Of a stretch of DNA of 64,000 nucleotides, positions 50,551-60,197 are shown piece by piece (positions within the stretch are counted from its first letter, which is position 1; each line of letters begins with the position of its first letter). The notes under the pieces are model-generated. The model was not told where the DNA came from, did not search any database, and saw only the letters and a list, made by a program, of their open reading frames with translations. A program made the position numbers and the translations under genes. Source of the DNA: JBCLLP01 sp039738635 (lineage in GTDB: Bacteria; Patescibacteriota; Saccharimonadia; CAILAD01; BJGX01); contig JBCLLN010000001.1 in NCBI GenBank assembly GCA_039738635.1, forward strand, positions 44,909 through 108,908, read 5' to 3'.

Positions 50551-51058
50551 TTATAACCTCATCTAAATTAGACTCGTTCGATAGCTTAGCCTCGGCTTGC
50601 TGAGTGGCGGCATTATCTGTGGCAGAATTACTAATGTCGTTTTCGGCATCAGCCAAATTAAGGTTATGAAGATTATCAACCGTGCCATTAGCCTTCAAGG
50701 CTACGCTAGAGAGTGGGTCTGCTGGCCCTCTAGAGTTAAATATAGCTAGCCCTCCGGCCATCATAAATACAACAAACACTGCCAGCACGGAAGTTGTTAG
50801 CCTTAATCTGCTAGGCCATAATTTTGCCGCTAGTGAGCTGGGCCTGTTGGGGGTGGTATCGATAACCTTAAGAGTTTGAGACATGGCATGCTTACCGCGG
50901 CTCGGCTTAGCCCGCAAGCCCATAGCCTGAGTTTGGATATCTAAAACCAGCTGAAGTTTTTTTACTTCAGCTGGGCTAAGCCCACTGGTGTGTTTAGGGG
51001 ATGCTTTTTTAAGATTATTATCTAGGTGATATTGAAGTATTTGTTGATAGTTATTCAT
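50537..51058 (-). CDS. Probable anti-sigma factor, single TM
   Basis: The 173-residue product has a cytoplasmic N-terminal half that is helical and basic, one membrane helix (about 89-108) and an exported acidic, Asn/Ala-rich tail. Its start overlaps the ECF sigma gene by 8 nt. Position and topology match anti-sigma factors, though no zinc HxxxCxxC motif is present, so the call is contextual. Confidence 0.6.
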   Translation of the reverse strand: MNNYQQILQYHLDNNLKKASPKHTSGLSPAEVKKLQLVLDIQTQAMGLRAKPSRGKHAMSQTLKVIDTTPNRPSSLAAKLWPSRLRLTTSVLAVFVVFMMAGGLAIFNSRGPADPLSSVALKANGTVDNLHNLNLADAENDISNSATDNAATQQAEAKLSNESNLDEVINAGN

Positions 51059-51623
51059 TGGTTTTTTCCTTGTTCATTTCTAGCTGAAGCTTTTGGATGC
51101 CCCTAGAATATAATTTTCTAGTGGTTACGTCGCTCTTTTTTATTATTCTAGCAATCTCTGGATTGGTAAGGCCATCCACTAGCCTTAATGATACTACTTC
51201 TTGGTAATTGTTGGGTAGCCGCCTAATGGCAGTAATTATCTCAGAGGTAGCTTCCCTGGAATTTGCCAGCTCATGTGGCCCTTGGGCTGTATCAACTAAC
51301 AGCGGTAGTATCGTCTCCGAGTTTGATACTGGGCGAATTTTGTTTGAACGCCAATAGTCTGCTATCACACTTCTGGCGATAGTAAATACATACGCCAATG
51401 GAGAATAGCCTTGGTCTTTCCAGTTTGCAAGGTTTTTATAAAAGCGAATAAACACTTGCTGGGCTAGATCCTCGGCATCATCACCAGTGGGGACTCTAAA
51501 GGCTATGAATCTTAATATAGGCTCATAGAACTCAACATAAAGTTTCTCAAAGGCCTGATCATCGCCAGCCTGAGCTGAACTAATCAATTCTAGCAAATAT
51601 TTTTGCTGGCTATCTGCAGCCAT
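51051..51623 (-). CDS. RNA polymerase sigma factor, ECF type
   Basis: The 190-residue protein has only sigma regions 2 and 4: region 2 with DAEDLAQQVFIRFYKNL and AYVFTIARSVIADYWR (core and -10 binding), and region 4 with NYQEVVSLRLVDGLTNPEIA and the DNA-recognition helix. It would redirect RNA polymerase to stress or envelope promoters, held by the anti-sigma protein encoded next. Confidence 0.9.
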   Translation of the reverse strand: MAADSQQKYLLELISSAQAGDDQAFEKLYVEFYEPILRFIAFRVPTGDDAEDLAQQVFIRFYKNLANWKDQGYSPLAYVFTIARSVIADYWRSNKIRPVSNSETILPLLVDTAQGPHELANSREATSEIITAIRRLPNNYQEVVSLRLVDGLTNPEIARIIKKSDVTTRKLYSRGIQKLQLEMNKEKTNE

Positions 51624-51717
51624 AATAACGCTTCATATCCTTAGTTTGTGACATCCGATGATTATACAGCATTTTGACTTATTATTTAAGCTTATTTATG
51701 CCCCCTACCAGATATGT

Positions 51718-51723
51718 TATAAT
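51718..51723 (+). promoter_or_regulatory. Extended -10 promoter of tRNA-Trp
   Basis: TGTTATAAT is an extended -10. It lies between inverted repeats CTACCA and TGGTAG, which could be an operator. A 19-base hairpin GTCTAA/TTAGAC (51842-51860) follows immediately before the tRNA. Confidence 0.5.
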
Positions 51724-51862
51724 AAGCTTTGGTAGAAAATTAAAAAATACGATTTGTAAAACCAAGCCGCTAGGCTGTTTGACAAATCGATAGGAAAAAT
51801 ATGGCGATAACTGGAGTAATTTGCCTATAAAAATTACGAAAGTCTAAGCCGTATTTAGACGA

Positions 51863-51939
51863 AGGGGTGTAGCTCAGTTGGCTAGAGCGTCGGTCTCCAA
51901 AACCGAAGGCCGCGGGTTCGATTCCTGCCACCCCTGCCA
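51863..51939 (+). tRNA. tRNA-Trp (CCA)
   Basis: Acceptor AGGGGTG/CACCCCT, D stem GCTC/GAGC, anticodon stem TCGGT/ACCGA with loop CTCCAAA (anticodon CCA at 51897-51899), T arm GGTTCGATTCC, discriminator G and encoded CCA. Confidence 0.97.
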
Positions 51940-52029
51940 TCCTTCGCTGAAGCTCCGGACTGGCAAGCCGGTATGAAGCCTTGTCGAAATACGGTAGACC
52001 ATGAACCAAAGCAATTATCAAAACAAGTG

Positions 52030-52035
52030 TATAAT
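52030..52035 (+). promoter_or_regulatory. TATAAT box, leaderless start
   Basis: Six bases before ATG 52042. Confidence 0.6.
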
Positions 52036-52041
52036 AAACAT

Positions 52042-52425
52042 ATGAAATTCTGGAAGAAAAAGACACCAATTATTGTACAAAAAAGTTCTGAGCCCTTAGT
52101 ATGGCCACAACGACCCTATGCTATACAGCTATTGGTTGATAGCGGTAATAATCTATCTGAGCTAAAAAAACTACTAGCTGGCATAGAACGCCCAGATTTG
52201 TTACCTTGCCCAGCCTGTAAAAGTAGCGATCTAGTAACTACAATGGACTGGGGGCTTATGCTAGAGCCCGAGGAGCCGTGGAGAAGTTATGGGCTTACAA
52301 GCTCTGGTGGGTATCCTGGTGGTTGTTGTATAAGTTATCCCGAGGCACGATGGGTATGTCTTGATTGTGGAGCTCAATTTTTCCCGAACGGACGAATCCT
52401 TACTAAGGCAGAGGATGGAGAATAA
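52042..52425 (+). CDS. Small zinc-ribbon protein of unknown function
   Basis: ATG 52042 was chosen since it directly follows the promoter. The 127-residue product has two CxxC pairs (C56/C59 and C106/C109), a zinc-ribbon, with a Pro/Gly/Trp-rich loop between. It has no other motif. Cytoplasmic; function unknown. Confidence 0.6.
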   Translation: MKFWKKKTPIIVQKSSEPLVWPQRPYAIQLLVDSGNNLSELKKLLAGIERPDLLPCPACKSSDLVTTMDWGLMLEPEEPWRSYGLTSSGGYPGGCCISYPEARWVCLDCGAQFFPNGRILTKAEDGE

Positions 52426-52452
52426 TTTTATAGATATTGATACACTATATCT

Positions 52453-52887
52453 ATGAAAGTATTTATTGAAAACGAAGCCGGCAAGGCTATCAAGAACATC
52501 CATAATGAAAAGACGCTCGAGTTTAAGAAGTCTTACGAACTCAAGCTGGCTTATCCTTATCCGTACGGATTTATCCTCAACACCACCAGCGGCGATGGTG
52601 ATAACTTGGATTGTTTTGTACTCACAAATCAAAAACTAAAAACCGGCCAAACAGTTGATTGCGAGCCGATTGCTCTGATGAAACAGGTAGAAAACGGCAA
52701 TGAAGACTACAATGTAATTGCTGTACTCAAAGGCGAGTCTACTGAATTAACTCCAGGAATCAAAGAGAAATTAACACAGTTTACATTGCATGTTTTTGAC
52801 CACTGGGAGTGGATAAAAGACATGCGAGTAGAAGGCTTTGATAGCAAAGAGGCTGCCCTTAAATACATTGAGTCTTGTAAAGATTAG
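52453..52887 (+). CDS. ppa: Inorganic pyrophosphatase, family I
   Basis: The 144-residue protein has YPYGFILNTTSGDGDNLDCFVL, equivalent to the metal-binding DGDPxD loop, and EDYNVIAVLKGES with later FDHWE. It hydrolyses pyrophosphate and so drives biosynthesis. It is shorter than E. coli Ppa (176), lacking the N-terminal strand. Its ATG follows a TATATC sequence closely. Confidence 0.82.
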   Translation: MKVFIENEAGKAIKNIHNEKTLEFKKSYELKLAYPYPYGFILNTTSGDGDNLDCFVLTNQKLKTGQTVDCEPIALMKQVENGNEDYNVIAVLKGESTELTPGIKEKLTQFTLHVFDHWEWIKDMRVEGFDSKEAALKYIESCKD

Positions 52888-52960
52888 TTCTAGCATCCAT
52901 AACCACCTGGAGCCAAGTATTATGCTTAAAAGATTAAAGGATTTTTGTTATCATTAGTCT

Positions 52961-53491
52961 ATGAAGTCTCAATTATTACAGAACCCAGAGATTAAACGAG
53001 AACACCTAGTTCCACCAGTAAAACTGGCTCTAGTGTATCTCAACAAACCACTAGATGTTGCATTGACTGCCCAGCTTACTATTGCTACTGGACATATAGA
53101 AACGACATTTGTTGGTAAAAGTATGGATTATAAACATAAAAAAGTGGCTGATAAGGTTGCATCCTGGGGGTTTAGTAAAGAATCAATTAAAAGTTTACCA
53201 GAAGATAAGGTGCAGACAGTAACTGAACTTATAGAGAGAAATCCTAATAGTCGATTAATTGGATGTGTGGTATCTGGTGGTTCTAACCCATTTGAATTTG
53301 ATTGGAGCGATGAAGATATACTCGTAATCGGTGGTGCAAATGGGCTGTCCAGGGCTGACCAAGAGTTAATGGATGGGCTAGTGACGATTCCGACAACTGA
53401 AGCAACATCATTTATGACTGTTTCAAATGTGGTATCTGCTCTTACCTACCATATCCTTACCCAGCGTGGACTTTGGAATAAGATAAGATAG
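52961..53491 (+). CDS. SpoU/TrmH-like RNA 2'-O-methyltransferase
   Basis: The 176-residue product has SPOUT-type motifs: LALVYLNKPLDVALTAQL at the start of the catalytic domain, VIGGANGLSRADQEL in place of the usual GxExxGLS, and IPTTEATSFMTVSNVVSAL in place of IPMxxxxxSLNVSxAxxI. SAM-dependent ribose methylation of tRNA or rRNA is expected. Deviations at conserved positions (Ser-Leu-Asn replaced by Ser-Phe-Met) leave activity open. Confidence 0.6.
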   Translation: MKSQLLQNPEIKREHLVPPVKLALVYLNKPLDVALTAQLTIATGHIETTFVGKSMDYKHKKVADKVASWGFSKESIKSLPEDKVQTVTELIERNPNSRLIGCVVSGGSNPFEFDWSDEDILVIGGANGLSRADQELMDGLVTIPTTEATSFMTVSNVVSALTYHILTQRGLWNKIR

Positions 53492-53501
53492 TAATTTTTG
53501 A

Positions 53502-53544
53502 TACAATGAAAATACTGGCTGATGCGACAGTTAATATGATATTG
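53502..53544 (+). repeat. Imperfect direct repeat, copy 1
   Basis: TACAATGAAAATACTGGCTGA then ACAGTTAATATGATATTG; matches 54698-54739. The two copies flank the 316-residue gene. Confidence 0.75.
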
Positions 53545-53717
53545 ACTAGGTAGGCGTGTAGCCCCTAGATACCACAGAAAGAAGTTATAATAGCATGAAA
53601 ATCATTGAAGCAAGGCTTGCTGGATATGGCCAGTGTGTGGTGCCTTAAACCAGGCAAACATGATATATTGACGAGTGAAAGGCCTATGCCAGCTACTTGC
53701 GAGAGGTCGTAAGTCTT

Positions 53718-54668
53718 TTATCTAGGTTTAGTGCTCGTAAAAGTGATAGACCGCGGACTATCAAGCGCTACGGTCGCACCGCTTATAATTTCTCCGACTT
53801 TGACCTGACCTGAACGAACAATCCGGTCAATCTCACCAACAGCTCTCCTGCCAGGGTTGATACCTAATCCTACTGTATCGTTAGTGGCACTAACTGCGAC
53901 AATAAAATCGTCAGCCTTAGCTTCTAGTTCGGTAACCACCCTTTCGCCCTTCTTGGACTTATCCATTCCAAAACTTGACACCGAGAGGGGTAGGCCGTTA
54001 ACCGTTAGCTTATACTTATTAGGCTGTATCTGATCAAACCCCTGACCTTCATTGGTAACAGTGCGTAGTAACCCATCGTAACTTATTGAGATTCTTATTA
54101 CTTCCGTTCCGCTAGCTCCGTAAAAATCTAAACCATTTTTGGTAGGCACCAAGATTGGATTAACCATATCCACCGCATCACCCCCTTCAGTATCCTTGAA
54201 AAATTCTTTACCATCTGGCCCAACCGCTATTAGTTTAGCGGCTGTCATTGGCCCTTCATAATGGACACTGCCGAGTAATATGGACTTATGTTCTTTAAGT
54301 TCGCTCCATTGAATTTCTGCCATAGGACTAGATTCATCAACTACGACAGAATCACCTGCTGGCTTGACTCCAGTATGTTGTAACGTCTCAACCACACGTA
54401 GGTCAATGCTATCTCCAAGTTTTGCCTTAAGCGCATCCACCTCCGCCTGGGAGTTAATACCCCGATCAGCATTAGCAACAGCGTTATTCAGTTCAAGCAC
54501 ATGTTCGGATATATCTTGAGCTTCAACTTTGTTTGTATCTTCCACTGCACTATTAATACCTAGGGCGACTCCGGCTGCAGTAACTCCCGCTACGCCTATT
54601 GCAACATTACGCCAGAACTTACTGTTACGTGTTGATCTTCGTTCGGCAAATCGTTCATTTTCAATCAT
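53718..54668 (-). CDS. Single-TM extracytoplasmic protein
   Basis: The 316-residue product has a charged N-terminus with several Arg, one hydrophobic segment (about 22-40), and a long exported beta-rich domain. No domain was recognised. AAAGG upstream of the ATG and a TATAAT box further upstream on the minus strand support the start. It is flanked by direct repeats (53502-53544 and 54698-54739), so it may be a mobile cassette. Confidence 0.55.
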   Translation of the reverse strand: MIENERFAERRSTRNSKFWRNVAIGVAGVTAAGVALGINSAVEDTNKVEAQDISEHVLELNNAVANADRGINSQAEVDALKAKLGDSIDLRVVETLQHTGVKPAGDSVVVDESSPMAEIQWSELKEHKSILLGSVHYEGPMTAAKLIAVGPDGKEFFKDTEGGDAVDMVNPILVPTKNGLDFYGASGTEVIRISISYDGLLRTVTNEGQGFDQIQPNKYKLTVNGLPLSVSSFGMDKSKKGERVVTELEAKADDFIVAVSATNDTVGLGINPGRRAVGEIDRIVRSGQVKVGEIISGATVALDSPRSITFTSTKPR

Positions 54669-54697
54669 TGCGAGACCTTTCTATTATAGGTATATAC

Positions 54698-54739
54698 TAC
54701 AATGAAATACTGGCCGAGACAACAGTTAATATGATATTG
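54698..54739 (+). repeat. Imperfect direct repeat, copy 2
   Basis: Matches 53502-53544 with a few substitutions and small gaps. Confidence 0.75.
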
Positions 54740-54791
54740 TTTAGCTAAAGAATGGCAATGCTAGAGGAATCAATCTATACTAATTAAGAGT

Positions 54792-56882
54792 ATGAAATAT
54801 CCCTTTACTAAGAAAGAATCAGTCAAAGAAATTCTGCATGGCGTTACTATAGTTGATGATTATCGCTGGCTTGAAGATAGTGATAGTAGCGAAGTATTAG
54901 CGTGGACTAAAAAGCAAAATGAATTTACCCATGAACAAATCACAAACCATGCAAATATAGCGGATTATAAAAATGAGTTAAAGGCGTTTTACAATGTCGA
55001 TGATTTTAGTGTCCCTCATCATTGGGCGGGCTACTATTACTGGTCTGAACTAAAAGCTGGCCAGAACCAATTTGTACTCTATAGGAAAAAAGGATTGAAT
55101 GGTGAGCCAGAGTTACTTGTTGATCCTAATGGTATAAGAAAAGACGACGCCATTACATTACAAGCTTGGGCAGTTTCACCTAAAGGAAAGTTTTTGGCTT
55201 ATACATTATCAGAAAGTGGTAGCGAGTACAGCAAAATATACATTGTAGACTTGAAGACTAGAAAAAAATTGGAAAAAGATACTATACCACTTACTTGGCA
55301 TCCCGACATAATCTGGTTAGCAGATGAAGCTAGTTTCTTTTACACCGCTATTCCTGACCCCTCCACTGTTCCAAAGAATGAAGAGCATTATCATCAGCGA
55401 CTTAAGTTACATGTAATTGGCCAGAACACAAAAGATGATGATATTATCTTTGGCGAAGGACGTCATAAAGAAGATACTTATGCGGTAGACATATCTGATG
55501 ACCGCAAATGGCTCACAATTAGTGCTGCGCGCAACTGGACTAACAATGAAGTCTATATCTATGAGATTGAAACACAAATCCTGACACCACTTATTGAGGG
55601 AATTGATGCTGAGTTTTATGCCTCTATTACCAAAGGTCAAATTTACGTTTGGTCGGATTATGAAGCAGAATTTGGTAGGGTATATAGTTTGCCTATCAAC
55701 AACCCCCCAAATTTAGATAACTGGCCAGTAATTATTGCTGAACGTGATTATGCACTCAGTGGTTTTAATTTAACCAGTGAGTATATTGTAGCCCACTACA
55801 TCAAAAATGCTTGTTCATATACAGAAGTATTGGATTACAATGGCAAAAAAATAAAAGAATTAAAATATCCGGAGTACTCCACTCTAAATAGCTTTGTAGC
55901 AAATTACGATGAAGCTGAATATTTCTACAGTTATACAAATTTTTTAAGCTGTAACGTTATTTATCATTACAATCCAGATGATAAGTCGACTAAATGTTAT
56001 CGAGAAGTACCATCACTTATAAACGCAGAAGACTTCGTTGTCCAACAAAAATGGTGCGAGAGTTACGATGGCACGCAAATCCCAATGTTTTTGGTATATA
56101 AAAAGGGTTTAAAGCAAAATGGCCAAAACCCAACTTTATTGACTGGTTACGGGGGTTTTAACTCGTCTGAGATGCCATATTTTAATGCTGGTATCATGCC
56201 CTTTATTGAACGGGGTGGCATATATGTAGTAGCCAATATTCGTGGTGGCGGAGAATTTGGTAGGAAATGGCACGAAGCTGCTATGTTACACAAGAAACAG
56301 AATTCCTTTGACGATTTTATTGTAGTTGCAGAGTTTCTTAATAAACAGAACTACACAAGTCCAGATAAACTAGCTATAATTGGTGGCTCAAACGGTGGTC
56401 TGTTAGTTGCAGCGTGTGCCGTGCAAAAACCAAAGCTATTTAAAGCAGTTGTCTGTCAGGTACCCTTACTCGATATGATTAGGTTCCCATTATTCTTGAT
56501 GGCGAGTCGCTGGACTGGTGAATACGGCGACCCAAAGAAAAAAGCTGATTTTGATTTAATCCTCAAATGGAGCCCTTATCACAATGTTCTTCAGGGTACT
56601 GAATATCCAGCATTTTTAATCACGACAGCAGATCATGATTCGCGAGTCGAGCCATTACATGCTAGAAAAATGGCTGCTTTACTCCAATCAGTTAACCGTA
56701 CAAACCCTATTTTAATACGAACTGAGGTTGAGTCAGGACACGGTGGCGGTGTACCAGTAGAAAAATATATTAACGCACAAGTAGATTTACTCGCGTTTTT
56801 AGACTGGCAGTTATTAATCGGTAGCAGTAAAGCCAAACGACCCAACAGAATTAGCAAATCAAGTAAAAAAACTACTTCATGA
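54792..56882 (+). CDS. Prolyl oligopeptidase (S9A)
   Basis: The 696-residue serine peptidase has the family order: N-terminal segment (VDDYRWLEDSDS), a seven-bladed propeller, and a hydrolase domain with the nucleophile S533 in GGSNGG, RGGGEFG, GEYGDP, the Asp in DHDSRVEPLHARK and His in SGHGGG. It cuts short proline-containing peptides after Pro. No signal peptide, so cytoplasmic; the short C-terminal tail is Lys/Ser-rich. Peptide salvage is a likely role in a host-dependent cell. Confidence 0.93.
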   Translation: MKYPFTKKESVKEILHGVTIVDDYRWLEDSDSSEVLAWTKKQNEFTHEQITNHANIADYKNELKAFYNVDDFSVPHHWAGYYYWSELKAGQNQFVLYRKKGLNGEPELLVDPNGIRKDDAITLQAWAVSPKGKFLAYTLSESGSEYSKIYIVDLKTRKKLEKDTIPLTWHPDIIWLADEASFFYTAIPDPSTVPKNEEHYHQRLKLHVIGQNTKDDDIIFGEGRHKEDTYAVDISDDRKWLTISAARNWTNNEVYIYEIETQILTPLIEGIDAEFYASITKGQIYVWSDYEAEFGRVYSLPINNPPNLDNWPVIIAERDYALSGFNLTSEYIVAHYIKNACSYTEVLDYNGKKIKELKYPEYSTLNSFVANYDEAEYFYSYTNFLSCNVIYHYNPDDKSTKCYREVPSLINAEDFVVQQKWCESYDGTQIPMFLVYKKGLKQNGQNPTLLTGYGGFNSSEMPYFNAGIMPFIERGGIYVVANIRGGGEFGRKWHEAAMLHKKQNSFDDFIVVAEFLNKQNYTSPDKLAIIGGSNGGLLVAACAVQKPKLFKAVVCQVPLLDMIRFPLFLMASRWTGEYGDPKKKADFDLILKWSPYHNVLQGTEYPAFLITTADHDSRVEPLHARKMAALLQSVNRTNPILIRTEVESGHGGGVPVEKYINAQVDLLAFLDWQLLIGSSKAKRPNRISKSSKKTTS

Positions 56883-56993
56883 TGCAGATCTCAGAGCTCG
56901 GCTAGGTAGAAAAGCTAGAGCGCAGGTCCAGCCAGATTGGGCATGAGATAAAAGGATTATGGAACTAGAAAAAGTATTTTAAGAAGGCTCTAA

Positions 56994-57500
56994 ATGGATA
57001 ACATCAAAATGACATGGGTGACAAGTAACCAAATCAAGCAAATTGATGCAGGCTTACCAATATTACAGGTTTATATATGGATTATAACAACCGACAAGCA
57101 TATTGTGATTGTGTCAAAAGATGGCAAACATTGGCAGTTCCCTGGTGGTAAACCAGAACCAAATGAGGAGATTACCGACACAGCTATTCGTGAAACGACC
57201 GAAGAAACCAGCCTAGACTTATCACCATATAAAAACAAGTTAAACTTTTTTGGGTATTATGTTGTAGAGGATAATAACAAACAAAATGATAATCAATTTA
57301 TTCAAGTTCGTTTATACTGCAATATAAATAAACTAGCCAGCGATATGAATGTTCACGCAGGCAAAGAAGACTTAAACCAGGCAGATAGTGAGAAGATCAA
57401 GTTTGTTCGGGTTGTGACTATTAATGAAGCCACCCAATTGATTCCGTGGCTGAAGAGCTCGGGCGAGTACACTACCCTACTCAAGATGGGAACTATTTAA
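56994..57500 (+). CDS. Nudix hydrolase
   Basis: The 168-residue product has a Nudix box: GGKPEPNEEITDTAIRETTEETSL fits GX5EX7REUXEEXGU, with the glutamates that bind magnesium. It hydrolyses a nucleoside diphosphate linked to another moiety. An upstream 110-base gap after the peptidase has no clear promoter, so co-transcription is possible. Substrate unknown. Confidence 0.88.
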   Translation: MDNIKMTWVTSNQIKQIDAGLPILQVYIWIITTDKHIVIVSKDGKHWQFPGGKPEPNEEITDTAIRETTEETSLDLSPYKNKLNFFGYYVVEDNNKQNDNQFIQVRLYCNINKLASDMNVHAGKEDLNQADSEKIKFVRVVTINEATQLIPWLKSSGEYTTLLKMGTI

Positions 57501-57726
57501 TTACGAAAGACGACCTGAATATCGAAAGTCAGATGTATATGCAAACAATTGGGATTGCAGGGTCATTAGGAGATGAATGTGGTATGATTCTTTATAAGGA
57601 TGCTATCTTGTTTACGGTATTAAACATAAAAAAGCATTAAAAGGTTGTGATATTTGACTAAAAAGCACTTATAAGAAAGTGCCAAATTATTGCGTGCGAT
57701 GTAATGAGCACTAGGAGGGCTTGGAA

Positions 57727-58428
57727 TTGGGAGTTTATAGCAACACACAAATAGAAAATGCCATAAAGGAAGGGCATATTATATTTCACCCTTACATGCC
57801 CAGACATATAGGTGGTAGCAGTATTGATGTAACTTTGGGCCATTGGTATTACCGTACAGAAAAACCGAGTGAAGGCGGCTTCTATAACCCCATGGATGAG
57901 ACGGCCGTAAATAAATACTTTGATGGCCCACATCATGCCGAAAATCACGGAACCTGGGCCAAAAAACACGGACGACATTTATTTAAAAACATCCCAGCCA
58001 ACCATCCGATAATTGTTCTGCGTCCAGGCCAGCGCATACTAACCCATACTCACGAATTTATCGGCATAAAAGCTCCTGGTACCAGTGCTTTGCAAGCGCG
58101 CAGTACCTGGGGTAAAAATGGCGTGTCAGTATGTTTAGATGCCGGCTGGGGAGATCCGGGTTATATAAACCGCTGGACTATGGAAATTTATAATATGAAC
58201 CAGCACGAAAGCGTGGTTATACCAGTCGGTGAGCGTGTGGCGCAAATGGTGTTTTATGATACTGGCCCGGTAAGAGGTGAATATAAAAAGCTAAGTGGCA
58301 AATACCAATCTGGGAAAAGCGATGATTTAAATTACATCATTAAAAACTGGCGACCGGAGCAAATGCTACCCAAAGCTTATAAAGACAAGCGCAATCTACC
58401 AAAAACCATAAAAGGGCTTGAAGGGTGA
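57727..58428 (+). CDS. dCTP deaminase/dUTPase-like protein
   Basis: TTG 57727 was chosen because AGGAGG lies 8 bases upstream; an earlier TTG is too close. The product (233 residues) has the trimeric dUTPase/dCTP-deaminase fold: GGSSIDVTLG, QARSTWGKNGVSVCLDAGWGDPGY, and RWTMEIYNMN with the catalytic-type Glu, then GERVAQMVFY and GKYQ. Deamination of dCTP (or dUTP hydrolysis) would feed ThyX. It is longer than E. coli Dcd (193). Confidence 0.82.
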   Translation: MGVYSNTQIENAIKEGHIIFHPYMPRHIGGSSIDVTLGHWYYRTEKPSEGGFYNPMDETAVNKYFDGPHHAENHGTWAKKHGRHLFKNIPANHPIIVLRPGQRILTHTHEFIGIKAPGTSALQARSTWGKNGVSVCLDAGWGDPGYINRWTMEIYNMNQHESVVIPVGERVAQMVFYDTGPVRGEYKKLSGKYQSGKSDDLNYIIKNWRPEQMLPKAYKDKRNLPKTIKGLEG

Positions 58429-58471
58429 CTAAAACTTAGTATTTAAGCATAATAACTATCCAAATATCGGT

Positions 58472-58477
58472 TATAAT
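58472..58477 (+). promoter_or_regulatory. TATAAT box, leaderless start
   Basis: Seven bases before ATG 58485. Confidence 0.6.
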
Positions 58478-58484
58478 AGTAGCT

Positions 58485-60194
58485 ATGGACAATTCCGAAA
58501 AGCTCGCTAAAACTTATGATGATACAATACTCCGGCCCAAGGTAGTTACACCCCTGGTAATACTTGTGGCGTTGCTAACCTGGCTGGCCTACTACCAGGG
58601 GTTGACCTACACAAAAAGTCCACTACTTGTAGCTATTCTAATTATCTCTTTAATATTATCCTCTTTGATTCACTTCAACCCCCAACGCTTCTTAAAGCAC
58701 CCCGCTCTCTACCTTACCTTCTTCCATATCATATTAGCCCTAATGTTGATCTTTGTATTCCCTACGCTATCCCCCGCTATGCTATTTTGGCTATTGATGA
58801 CCTACTTAACGGAATATTATTACAAAAAAGTGGGGCTATTTATGAGTCTCTCTGGACTACTAATTACATTAATTACTAGCACATTATTACAAAAGCCTCC
58901 TTTTAGCTGGACTCTAATGCTAACGCTACTCCCCTGGTTTGTAGTAATATCTGCTGTAGCGATGGTGGTTAGTAGTGTAATAATAGTAAGCCGTGAAGCA
59001 CGTCTAGCGGTGGCTAATCAACTAATGCGAGCGGAGTACGAACACCAGAGAGTCATATCGTTAATTAATAGTATGGTTGAAGCCGTGATAGCTGTAGACG
59101 ACCAGGGCATAATTAATATTTATAATTCTGCAGCTATTGAATTGCTGGATACCAATGTAGATTTATTAAACCAAAATATCAACTCTATAATGCACTTAAC
59201 GGATATTAATCATAATGAGATTAATATTATAGATATGGCGGCTAATGCCCCCAAGGCCCTAAGCAAGGCCGGAGTGTACTTGGATATTAGCGCTACGGAT
59301 CGCCGGGCACTAGAAATTAATATTAGCCGAACCTCGCTATTTTCATCCACATCTCAGCAAAAAGGCTACACCTTCTTAATTCATGATGTAACCGCAGAAA
59401 AGAGCCTTAATGAGGAGCGTGATGATTTTATATCGGTAGTTAGCCATGAGCTTAGAACACCAATTGCGATTGCCGAGGCCAATGTAGCTATGGCTCAGCT
59501 TGCCTATAAAAACCCTAGTCATACACCTCAAGAAATATCTGAATCGCTAGCAAACACCCACAAGCAAGTAATGTTCTTATCCCAGATGATTAACGACCTA
59601 GCTACTCTTTCTAGAGCCGAACGAGCTGGCGCTGAGGTTGCAGTAGAAAGTTTTGATATAACTAGAGCTATGACGGATATAGACAGCATCTACAGAGTTC
59701 AGGCCGAGAACAAGGGCTTGAGCTTTAATGTCCTAGTTGACCAAAATATCCCAGCCTTTAATGCCTCGGAGCTATACATCAAAGAAATCCTTCAAAACCT
59801 AATATCTAATGCCATCAAATACACTAGCTCCGGTGGAGTAAAAGTAGTGGCCCATACCACCCCTGAGAGCACACTAATGATAGCGGTTACAGACACTGGT
59901 ATAGGTATCAAAAAAGCCGAGCAGCACAATTTATTTCAAAAGTTCTGGAGATCAGAGAATACCCGAACCAAAGAAACAGATGGCACAGGGCTAGGGCTAT
60001 ATATATCAGATAAGCTGGCTCGCCAAATAGGTGCTAAAATTACGCTAGTAAGTGATGACAATAAAGGCTCTACCTTTACTTTGACTATACCAATGCCTAA
60101 AGCCAGTAGTACCTCACAACTCCCTACTAGGCGTAGAAACCGCGAGCAGGCTGGCACTGAGAGTGAAGGAATTATTCAAAGTGATAAAGATTAG
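58485..60194 (+). CDS. Sensor histidine kinase with PAS domain
   Basis: The 569-residue protein has about six N-terminal helices (25-175), a PAS-like domain (from about 190), a HisKA domain with the phospho-acceptor H321 in SVVSHELRTP, and a HATPase domain with EILQNLISNAIKY (N box), VTDTGIGI (G1) and GTGLGLYIS (G2). It would autophosphorylate in response to a membrane or intracellular cue. No response regulator lies beside it in this window. Confidence 0.92.
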   Translation: MDNSEKLAKTYDDTILRPKVVTPLVILVALLTWLAYYQGLTYTKSPLLVAILIISLILSSLIHFNPQRFLKHPALYLTFFHIILALMLIFVFPTLSPAMLFWLLMTYLTEYYYKKVGLFMSLSGLLITLITSTLLQKPPFSWTLMLTLLPWFVVISAVAMVVSSVIIVSREARLAVANQLMRAEYEHQRVISLINSMVEAVIAVDDQGIINIYNSAAIELLDTNVDLLNQNINSIMHLTDINHNEINIIDMAANAPKALSKAGVYLDISATDRRALEINISRTSLFSSTSQQKGYTFLIHDVTAEKSLNEERDDFISVVSHELRTPIAIAEANVAMAQLAYKNPSHTPQEISESLANTHKQVMFLSQMINDLATLSRAERAGAEVAVESFDITRAMTDIDSIYRVQAENKGLSFNVLVDQNIPAFNASELYIKEILQNLISNAIKYTSSGGVKVVAHTTPESTLMIAVTDTGIGIKKAEQHNLFQKFWRSENTRTKETDGTGLGLYISDKLARQIGAKITLVSDDNKGSTFTLTIPMPKASSTSQLPTRRRNREQAGTESEGIIQSDKD

Positions 60195-60197
60195 AGC

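Noticed and set aside
53595..53648. 17-codon frame beginning MKIIEAR just after TATAAT
   Set aside because: Too short, only three bases after the box, and lying in a repeat-bordered spacer; no support for translation.
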